Assembly (NCBI GenBank): GCA_947463165.1
Contig: CANHSW010000137.1
Coordinates: forward strand, 1 to 6,239
Origin: Cyanobacteriota bacterium
GTDB lineage: Bacteria > Cyanobacteriota > Cyanobacteriia > PCC-6307 > Cyanobiaceae
Direction: 5' to 3'
DNA length: 6,239 nucleotides
Shown here: piece after piece, positions 1 through 4,837 of the stretch
Layout of the letters: each line of letters opens with the position of its first letter
Position numbering within the stretch: position 1 is the first letter of the stretch
The notes under the pieces: model-generated
Databases searched by the model: none
Told to the model about the DNA's origin: nothing
Seen by the model: the letters and a program-made list of their open reading frames with translations, nothing else
Made by a program: the position numbers and the translations under genes

Positions 1-279
1 ATCCTCACCCAGGCGGTATTCCCCCAGGCCAGCTTTCATGGCGCCGACCTCAGCGATGCGCTGATGGATCGCGGCGATTTCAGCGGTGCCGATTTCAGCG
101 ACGCCCTGCTCATCGGCGCGATCGCCTCCGGCAGCAGCTTCAGCGGCGCCCTGGTGAACGGAGCGGATTTCAGCGATGCCCTGCTGGATCGGGTGGACCA
201 GCGCTTGCTCTGCCGCGAGGCGGAGGGCATCAACCCGGTCACCGGCGTGAGCACCCGGGACAGCCTCGAGTGCGGTTGA
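1..279 (+). CDS. Pentapeptide-repeat protein, C-terminal part (5' end outside window)
   Basis: The frame is open from the first base, so the gene begins upstream; 92 residues and a TGA stop are visible. Roughly residues 8-62 are pentapeptide-like repeats of the A(D/N)(L/F)xx type (SFHGADLSDAL, DFSGADFSDALL, SFSGALVNGADFSDALL), which in this family fold into a right-handed quadrilateral beta-helix. The tail carries Cys71, an NPVTG motif, a TRDSL motif and Cys91. This tail is common in cyanobacterial pentapeptide proteins, several of which are lumenal or periplasmic, where the two cysteines could pair. The export signal, if any, would lie upstream and cannot be checked. Such proteins have no known enzymatic role and the function here is unknown. 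The gene converges on the FAD oxidoreductase gene with only 19 bases between the two stops. Confidence 0.85.
   Translation: MLTQAVFPQASFHGADLSDALMDRGDFSGADFSDALLIGAIASGSSFSGALVNGADFSDALLDRVDQRLLCREAEGINPVTGVSTRDSLECG
118..125. repeat. HIP1 octamer (GCGATCGC)
   Basis: One exact copy of the palindrome GCGATCGC, the highly iterated HIP1 element of many cyanobacterial genomes, lies within the pentapeptide-repeat coding sequence. I found only this copy, so HIP1 is not dense here. In GC-rich DNA a single octamer can also arise by chance. Confidence 0.4.
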
Positions 280-286
280 TCGGCCA

Positions 287-318
287 GGGGTACTGGCATC
301 AGCGCTCTAGCCAGCCCC
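287..318. terminator. Possible hairpin between convergent gene ends
   Basis: GGGG (287-290) and CTGGC (293-297) pair with GCCAG (310-314) and CCCC (315-318), giving a nine-pair stem with a two-base bulge (TA, 291-292) and a 12-base loop. It lies where the pentapeptide gene and the minus-strand oxidoreductase gene converge, and the oxidoreductase stop codon is in the loop. There is no T-tract on either side, so it is not a canonical intrinsic terminator. In such GC-rich DNA the pairing could be chance. Confidence 0.2.
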
Positions 319-1780
319 GCAACTTGCCGGGATTGAGCAGCCCAGCAGGGTCGTAGGCCGCCTTGGCGGCCACCTGATCCGCGTCCACCACCCCCAGACC
401 CCCCTCCTCCACGGTGATCGCATGGGGATTGAAGATCACCGCCCCCAGCTGGCGGCAGTGGTCGATCAATTCATCTAGTAGCTCCGGGCCCTGCCAACGC
501 AGCAGGGGCAGGGCCGCCAGCCGGGCCATGCCACCGGAGCGCACCGCCTCCAGATGCCAGAGCAGATCTGGGCCCCACCGCCGCCTCAGCGCCTCCAGAC
601 AGGGGGCCTCCGGCTGGGGCAACAACAGCTGCAGGTATGTCCAGTCGGGGTGCTGGCCGCGCCAGTGCAGGGTGACGTGGTTCCAGGTGAATTCCGATAG
701 CGGCAAGCCCTTCCCCTGGCCTTCTGGCCAGGCCCAGAGCAGCTCGCCGCCTTTGGCCCGCAGCAGGGCGGGCAGCACCTCCAGGGCCGCCGCTGAGGCC
801 AGCAACAGCAGCCGATGCTGCCCCGCCAGGGGCGCCGGGCTGCCGGGGGGCCAGGGCATCGCCGGAACCAAGTCGGCCTCCAGCAGGGCCAGGGCATTCA
901 GTTCCAAGGCCGAGGCCATCAGGGTTTGGGCCGCCACCAGGGCCGCGGACCAGTCGTTAAAGCCCACCAACAACTGCCGCCAGGCCACCGCCTCCACCGT
1001 GGGCAGCCGCAGGGCGGTGATGATGCCATTGGTGCCATAGGCGTGGTTGATCGGGGCGCTGGCCGCCGCATCCAGCCGCAGTAGCTGCGGTTCGGGCTCC
1101 AGGGTCACCAGCTCCAGCCCCAGCAGGTTGCCGGGATCGCGCAGAAACCCCCAGCGCAGGGAGCCGATGCCGCCGGAGCCGCCGGCGATGAATCCCCCCA
1201 CGGTTGCCGTGCGGTAGCTGCTGGGCGCCAGGCGGATGGCTCGACCATGGGGCGCCAACTGCCGATCCAGCGCCGCCAAGCCACAGCCCGCCTCCACCTC
1301 CACCACACCGGTATCTGGATCCAGCTGGCGCAGCTGCCGCAACTGGCTGAGATCGAGCACCAGGCCCCCACAGAGGGGTACGCACTGGCCGTAGTTGCCC
1401 GTGCCCGCCCCCCGCAGGGTGAGCGGCACCCGATGGCGGGCACAGGCACCGGCCACCAGCAGCACCTGCTCCAGGCTGCGGGCCCGCACCGCCAAATCCG
1501 CCAGCCGCCCCCGCAGCAAGGGCAGCAGCAGCGGCGAATAGTCGAAATAATCGCGGGAGAGCCGCGCCAACTCCGTATTCAGCGGCACTGGAGCCGCCTG
1601 GGAGCAGGGGTCGCAGGCTGGCCCGATCAACTCCAGCTGGGGATCGAGGGCCTGGAGCTCGGCCGCCAGGGCGGCAATCACGGCCGCGGCTGGCCGTGGC
1701 GGCAGGTGGGCTGTGGTCATCGGTGCATATTTCTGCGGTGATCTGGTCTGCGGCAGCTGGCTGGTGGGCTCCTGGGTCAT
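299..1780 (-). CDS. FAD-binding oxidoreductase, GlcD-like (FAD_binding_4 family)
   Basis: A 493-residue flavoprotein of the family that includes glycolate oxidase subunit GlcD and D-lactate dehydrogenases; it probably oxidises a 2-hydroxy acid or similar compound using FAD. The FAD-binding region is recognisable: TLRGAGTGNYGQ at about 121-132, GLVLDLSQL at 139-147, VEAGCGLAALD at 162-172, and ATVGGFIAGGSGGIGSLRWG at 192-211. The C-terminus has the family's closing motif DPAGLLNPGKL at 477-487. The GTGNYGQ version of the loop differs from E. coli GlcD (GTGLSGG, from memory) and marks a separate subfamily. Cys133 and Cys137 lie just after it. No CCG- or Cys-rich Fe-S domain is fused. The start at 1780 overlaps the amidohydrolase stop as ATGA. 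A second Met at residue 21 is possible, but the coupling favours the first. It is the last gene of a three-gene operon. The substrate cannot be inferred. Confidence 0.88.
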   Translation of the reverse strand: MTQEPTSQLPQTRSPQKYAPMTTAHLPPRPAAAVIAALAAELQALDPQLELIGPACDPCSQAAPVPLNTELARLSRDYFDYSPLLLPLLRGRLADLAVRARSLEQVLLVAGACARHRVPLTLRGAGTGNYGQCVPLCGGLVLDLSQLRQLRQLDPDTGVVEVEAGCGLAALDRQLAPHGRAIRLAPSSYRTATVGGFIAGGSGGIGSLRWGFLRDPGNLLGLELVTLEPEPQLLRLDAAASAPINHAYGTNGIITALRLPTVEAVAWRQLLVGFNDWSAALVAAQTLMASALELNALALLEADLVPAMPWPPGSPAPLAGQHRLLLLASAAALEVLPALLRAKGGELLWAWPEGQGKGLPLSEFTWNHVTLHWRGQHPDWTYLQLLLPQPEAPCLEALRRRWGPDLLWHLEAVRSGGMARLAALPLLRWQGPELLDELIDHCRQLGAVIFNPHAITVEEGGLGVVDADQVAAKAAYDPAGLLNPGKLRGWLER

Positions 1781-3099
1781 CGGCAGCGACTCAACAGGGC
1801 TGCGGGGGCTTCCGAGAGGGGGGGATCCAGCCAGATGCCCTGCCGCAACACCCGGCGCTGGGGCGGCCCCGCCAGCAGGCCCTGCCAGTCAGACACCCCC
1901 AACACCAGCAGATCGGCCGGCGACCCCGGCCGCAGCACCCCATCCCAGGCCAGGTTGAGCAGCCGGGCCGCGGCCGTGGTGTGCAGGGCCAGGCCCTGCC
2001 GCTGCCAGGGCAGCAGATGAAAGGCCACCGCCGTGAGCCCGATCAGGGCTAGCGGATCAAAATCGCCCCCGGGGAACCAGGGATCCTGAACGTTGTCTCC
2101 ACCCACGGCCACCAGCACGCCGGCCCGCTGCAGCGCCACCACCGGCGCCAGGGGCCGCAGCAGGGGGGTGCCCTCGGCACGCCCGCCGAGCAGCCACAGA
2201 TTGGTGCTGGGCAGGGCCACCACCGTGAGCCCCGCCATGGCCATTCGCTCCGCCTGCCGGGCCAGGCGGGAGCCCCGCAGCAGGCCCAGGCTGCTGGCAT
2301 GGCTGCAGGTGATCGGCAGCGCCAACCGCCGCTGCAGCACCGCGGCGCTCACCAGGGCCAAGCCTCGGCCCGGGTTGGTATCGCTCTCATCGACGTGCAG
2401 GTCAACGCCCAAGCCCAGCCCCTCCGCCAGCTCCAGCAGGCGGCAAAGGGCCTCCGGATCGCCGGCCGATTGACGAAAAGGCGGGCCCAATACGCCCCCC
2501 AGCAAACCGCCGGCGGCCGCCACCCGCCGCGCCAGGGCCTGGCCCGCCGACGTACTCCAGTGGCCCAGGGGCGCCAGGGCCACCAATTGCAGCTCCAGCC
2601 GCTCGCGCCAACGCTGGCGCAACTGCAGCAGCGCCTCCCAGCTGGCTTCGCCAGCGGGGCCGGCGCTGTCGATGTGGCTGCGGATCGCCCGCAGGCCATG
2701 GCGCCAGGCCCGCTGCAGGGCCCGCTCCCCCCGCTCCAAAACCCGTTCGGCGCTGCGCTCGGCAAACTCCCGCTGGTTGGCCTCCATGGCGGCGGCCATG
2801 GTGCCCTGCCGATTCGGGAAGGCCGCGGCGGTAAAGGCCTTGTCGAGGTGGGCGTGGGGCTCCACCGGCGGGGTGATCGCCAAGGGCAGGCCCGCCCCTG
2901 GCTTTCCCCCCCTTAAAGCCTCTGCATCCAAGGCCAGGATGTTGGTGATCTGGCCCGCCTGCCAGCTCAGCCGCACCGCCACCAGGCCATCGGCATTCGC
3001 CGCCGGCAGTCGCAGATCCCTGGGGTCGAGCAGAGAGCGCGGCAGCCAAGCCGCCAGGGTGCCGGAGGCGGCCGCTGCTGTTGCGGAGAGGGCGCTCAT
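1777..3099 (-). CDS. Amidohydrolase family protein, cytosine deaminase (CodA)-like
   Basis: A 440-residue metal-dependent hydrolase of the amidohydrolase superfamily, resembling CodA along its length. Visible ligands are PHAHLD (His82, His84), LHVDES (His235 and the proposed catalytic Glu238), TCSH (His267) and GGDNVQDPW (Asp335), matching the E. coli CodA metal-site pattern H61/H63, H214/E217, H246, D313 as I recall it. Two substrate-contact positions differ: the PQEG glutamine (Q156) falls on Pro177 in APLG, and D314 becomes Asn336. A cyclic amide, urea-type or other heterocycle is therefore more likely than cytosine itself. The C-terminal beta-sandwich piece GVLRPGSPADLLVL (387-400) is present. 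The start at 3099 is chosen because it overlaps the upstream stop as ATGA and lies just ahead of the domain. The frame stays open to 3312, but that extension is Pro/Gly/Arg-rich and lies antisense-free inside the DUF4359 gene. It is cotranscribed with the FAD oxidoreductase. Confidence 0.87.
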   Translation of the reverse strand: MSALSATAAAASGTLAAWLPRSLLDPRDLRLPAANADGLVAVRLSWQAGQITNILALDAEALRGGKPGAGLPLAITPPVEPHAHLDKAFTAAAFPNRQGTMAAAMEANQREFAERSAERVLERGERALQRAWRHGLRAIRSHIDSAGPAGEASWEALLQLRQRWRERLELQLVALAPLGHWSTSAGQALARRVAAAGGLLGGVLGPPFRQSAGDPEALCRLLELAEGLGLGVDLHVDESDTNPGRGLALVSAAVLQRRLALPITCSHASSLGLLRGSRLARQAERMAMAGLTVVALPSTNLWLLGGRAEGTPLLRPLAPVVALQRAGVLVAVGGDNVQDPWFPGGDFDPLALIGLTAVAFHLLPWQRQGLALHTTAAARLLNLAWDGVLRPGSPADLLVLGVSDWQGLLAGPPQRRVLRQGIWLDPPLSEAPAALLSRCR

Positions 3100-3494
3100 G
3101 GGCTGGGGCTTTGGCCGCGGTGCACCAGGGCGAACTGCCCCGCCGCCGCCACGGTTATCGCCTCGTAGCGGGGCAGGTGCAGCTGGGGCAGCAAGCGCTG
3201 CCCGCCCAGGCCGGTGCGATAGATGCTGATCAGGCCGAGATTGAGGCGGCTGCTGTTCTGCAGGGCGATCTCCCCCAGCACCTGCCGCTGGGAGGCCACC
3301 AAGGCCGGGCAATCTTTGAGCACCAACCGCAGCGTCAGCGGCAGGCTGTTTTCCGCGCAGATCTCCTTAACGATCAGCTCCACCAGCTGATCTCCGGCAT
3401 AGCGAGCGAACTCCTCGGGCGGCGGGTTGGTGATCGCCAGCCCAGCGGCGCCGGCAGCCACCAGCAGCGCTGGCGGGATCCAGGTGGCTTTCAT
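3096..3494 (-). CDS. DUF4359-like membrane-anchored protein
   Basis: A 132-residue protein with one hydrophobic segment at about residues 6-21 (PPALLVAAGAAGLAI) serving as an uncleaved anchor or signal peptide. It is followed by a motif typical of the cyanobacterial DUF4359 family, NPPPEEFARYAGDQLVELI (23-41), then Cys46 and Cys62, which could form a disulfide outside the cytoplasm. The remainder (74-126) contains GEIALQNSSRLNLGLISIYRT and a hydrophobic C-terminal strand region. The function of DUF4359 is unknown. The start at 3494 places the hydrophobic segment at the N-terminus. The frame's next Met, at 3563, would begin inside tRNA-His and is rejected. No Shine-Dalgarno is evident. It is the first gene of the operon and overlaps the amidohydrolase start by ATGA. 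The partnership with two enzymes may be positional only. Family membership is judged from memory of the NP...YA..L pattern. Confidence 0.75.
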   Translation of the reverse strand: MKATWIPPALLVAAGAAGLAITNPPPEEFARYAGDQLVELIVKEICAENSLPLTLRLVLKDCPALVASQRQVLGEIALQNSSRLNLGLISIYRTGLGGQRLLPQLHLPRYEAITVAAAGQFALVHRGQSPSP

Positions 3495-3549
3495 CGGTGA
3501 GGGCGGGGCCAAGGGAGCGTGATCAGTTGGTACATTGGTCGAGATCGCG
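3495..3549. promoter_or_regulatory. Divergent spacer between tRNA-His and the DUF4359 operon
   Basis: These 55 bases must hold the promoters for tRNA-His (+) and, unless it lies further upstream, for the DUF4359-amidohydrolase-oxidoreductase operon (-). TACATT at 3531-3536 (+) sits about 14 bases ahead of the tRNA and matches four of six bases of a -10 box. No convincing -35 lies at 17 bases. Nothing clear is seen on the minus strand. Confidence 0.3.
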
Positions 3550-3622
3550 GCGGGCGTCGCCAAGCGGTTAAGGCAGCGGCTTGTGGTGCCGCCATCCGGG
3601 GGTTCGAATCCCCTCGCTCGCC
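3550..3622 (+). tRNA. trnH: tRNA-His (anticodon GUG)
   Basis: A full cloverleaf can be drawn. The acceptor stem is GCGGGCG (3550-3556) with CGCTCGC (3615-3621), including one G-U pair. The D stem is GCC/GGC (3559-3561, 3572-3574). The anticodon stem is GCGGC/GCCGC (3576-3580, 3588-3592) around loop TTGTGGT, with anticodon GTG at 3583-3585. The variable loop is CATCC, and the T arm is GGGGG-TTCGAAT-CCCCT (3598-3614). The discriminator is C73 (3622), and a G at 3549 can pair with it as the G-1 identity element specific to histidine tRNAs. The CCA end is not encoded, as is common in cyanobacteria. The gene is on the strand opposite to both flanking operons. Confidence 0.95.
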
Positions 3623-3632
3623 CTTAATTTTT

Positions 3633-3669
3633 ATTCATTTTTGCGCATTTGGTTTTGCGCTAAATGAAT
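3633..3669. terminator. Hairpin in the spacer, possible two-way terminator
   Basis: ATTCATTT (3633-3640) pairs with AAATGAAT (3662-3669), and GCGCA (3643-3647) with TGCGC (3656-3660). They are separated by a small TT/T internal mismatch and closed by an eight-base loop, 13 pairs in all. It lies between tRNA-His and the end of the convergent DUF1611 operon, so it could limit read-through in either direction. Neither side has a proper T-tract, only T-rich or A-rich sequence, so terminator function is tentative. Confidence 0.4.
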
Positions 3670-3724
3670 TTATTGGCTGCAGGCGAGGAATTTTTTGTGG
3701 CCGGTGAATTTAGTGGCTGCAGGC
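3665..3724. repeat. Direct repeat pair, 20 bases, 40-base period
   Basis: TGAATTTATTGGCTGCAGGC at 3665-3684 recurs at 3705-3724 with a single change (T to G at the ninth base). The first copy shares its left end with the 3' arm of the hairpin, and a T6 tract lies between the copies. The repeat is not part of a gene. It could be a local duplication, a degraded repeat element or a regulatory site. Confidence 0.75.
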
Positions 3725-3779
3725 CAGTAGTAGGTCATTTCCCCGTCAGGCCAGCCGGTCAATAGGTCATCAGGCCAGC
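3721..3779. repeat. Short repeats spanning the DUF1611 stop codon
   Basis: AGGCCAG occurs three times, at 3721, 3748 and 3772. The longer TCAGGCCAGC occurs at 3746-3755 and again at 3770-3779, where it encodes the end of the DUF1611 gene and its stop. TAGGTCAT occurs at 3731-3738 and 3763-3770. The arrangement looks like imperfect tandem units of about 24-27 bases, so the stop codon context has been duplicated just downstream of the gene. Confidence 0.55.
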
Positions 3780-4837
3780 AATTCCTCCAACAGGGGGCCG
3801 GCGCCGTAGCGCACCGGATCGGTGCAGGGCAGGCCGGTGAGCTCGCTCACCTCGGCGATGGCGTTTTCGGCCGCCGCTTCCTCCAGCAGGGCGGTGTTCA
3901 GCGCCACGGCCCGCACCCGCGGCGGCGGCAGGGCAGTGCTGGGGCGAGCCAGGGCGGCCAGGGCCTCCAGGGCCTGAATCAGCTGGGGTAGGGGCGGCAA
4001 CAGCAAGTCGGTCAAACCGCGGCTGTGACGCTGACCAGCCCGATGCACCAGCAATAGATCGGTGGGCTGGCTACCGCGAATCAGCGGCAGGGTGGCGGTG
4101 GAGCCGGGGTGGCAGAGGGAGCCCTGGCCCTCCACCAGCAGCCAGCCGTCCGCCTTTAGCCCCTCGCCGGCGGCCAGCACGGCCGCCTCCACCGCCCCGG
4201 CGGCGTAATCCACCCGCACGGCATCGAGGGCCACGCCAGCACCGCCGATCAACAGGCCCGCCTGGCCGGTACCCACGAACCGGGCCTCAATGCCCCGCGC
4301 TCGCGCCGCTGCCAGCAGTTCCAGGCAGGCGCTCATCTTGCCCACCGCCATATCGCTGCCCACGGCCAGCAACCGCCGAGCTGGCAGCGCCGCCGCCCGG
4401 CCGGCCGCCACCTGCAACCCCTGGGGCTCCAGCCGCACATCCCAGATCCAGGCCTGGGGCCAGCGCAGGGCCGCCAGCTCGGGATCCTCCCCCAGGCGGC
4501 TGTGCAGCCCACTGGCCACCGATAGACCAGCCCGCAGGGCCGCCACCAGGTCGGCTCTCACCTCCGGGGCCAAGCGCCCGCCGGAAGGGGCCAGCCCCAC
4601 CACCGCCGCCCGGGGCCCCAGGGGCAGGGCCTCCCCCAGCGAGGCCAGCACCGGCACATCTCTGGCAATGCCGGTTACCTCCCTCAGGCTGCGGCCCGCT
4701 TGGCTGGGATCCACCACGGCCACGATCGGGCCGCGGCGGTAGCGCAGCATCGCCAGGCCGGTCTTGCCGCTGAGGTTGTCGAGACCCCCGTGCAGCAAGA
4801 GCACAATGGGTAGATCGGCGCTGAGCGGACTGGTCAT
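3770..4837 (-). CDS. DUF1611 family P-loop protein, DgcN-like
   Basis: A 355-residue protein with both parts of the DUF1611 family. The N-terminal domain carries LLLHGGLDNLSGKTGLAMLR-type sequence (13-32) followed by VAVVDPSQAG (39-48). The C-terminal domain has a Walker-A-like loop GSDMAVGKMS (160-169), whose Lys167 should contact a phosphate, then EGQGSLCHPG (236-245) and RGSQPTDLLLVHRAGQ (254-269). In some marine bacteria a member called DgcN is reported to N-acetylate D-glutamate, working with a racemase, DgcA. Other members are uncharacterised, so the exact reaction is uncertain here. The support is context: the gene overlaps the upstream epimerase by ATGA, the same pairing as dgcA/dgcN. 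It is the last gene of its operon. Length is normal for the family and the frame is intact. The start at 4837 is fixed by the overlap. Confidence 0.87.
   Translation of the reverse strand: MTSPLSADLPIVLLLHGGLDNLSGKTGLAMLRYRRGPIVAVVDPSQAGRSLREVTGIARDVPVLASLGEALPLGPRAAVVGLAPSGGRLAPEVRADLVAALRAGLSVASGLHSRLGEDPELAALRWPQAWIWDVRLEPQGLQVAAGRAAALPARRLLAVGSDMAVGKMSACLELLAAARARGIEARFVGTGQAGLLIGGAGVALDAVRVDYAAGAVEAAVLAAGEGLKADGWLLVEGQGSLCHPGSTATLPLIRGSQPTDLLLVHRAGQRHSRGLTDLLLPPLPQLIQALEALAALARPSTALPPPRVRAVALNTALLEEAAAENAIAEVSELTGLPCTDPVRYGAGPLLEELLA

Larger units (their letters stand above)
3623..3769. other. AT-rich gene-free spacer with hairpin and repeats
   Basis: This 147-base stretch separates tRNA-His from the stop of the DUF1611 gene. 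Its first 100 bases are visibly AT-rich against the GC-rich surroundings. It starts with a T-rich run (TTAATTTTTATT) directly after the tRNA, which may end tRNA transcription. It contains a hairpin (3633-3669), a 20-base direct repeat pair, a T6 tract (3691-3696) and short repeats of AGGCCAG and TAGGTCAT near the DUF1611 stop. No open reading frame or RNA gene is recognisable in it. Confidence 0.6.

Noticed and set aside
414..1040. Plus-strand open frame opposite the FAD oxidoreductase
   Set aside because: It is Ser/Arg/Ala-rich and low in complexity, without domains. It mirrors the GC-rich third positions of the real minus-strand gene.
2299..2916. Plus-strand open frame opposite the amidohydrolase
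   Set aside because: It is Gln/Gly/Arg-rich with no homologous motif, and the amidohydrolase on the minus strand accounts for this DNA.
3100..3312. N-terminal extension of the amidohydrolase by 71 residues
   Set aside because: It lies wholly within the DUF4359 coding sequence on the same strand, is Pro/Gly/Arg-rich with no family similarity, and the ATGA overlap at 3099 gives a natural start.
3519..3707. Small plus-strand open frame over tRNA-His
   Set aside because: It covers the whole tRNA gene and a repeat-bearing AT-rich spacer. It has no recognisable protein features.
3550..3724. tRNA-His as an integration site of a mobile element
   Set aside because: No integrase, transposase or second copy of the tRNA 3' end is present. 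The downstream repeats do not match the tRNA, so only a weak remnant hypothesis remains.
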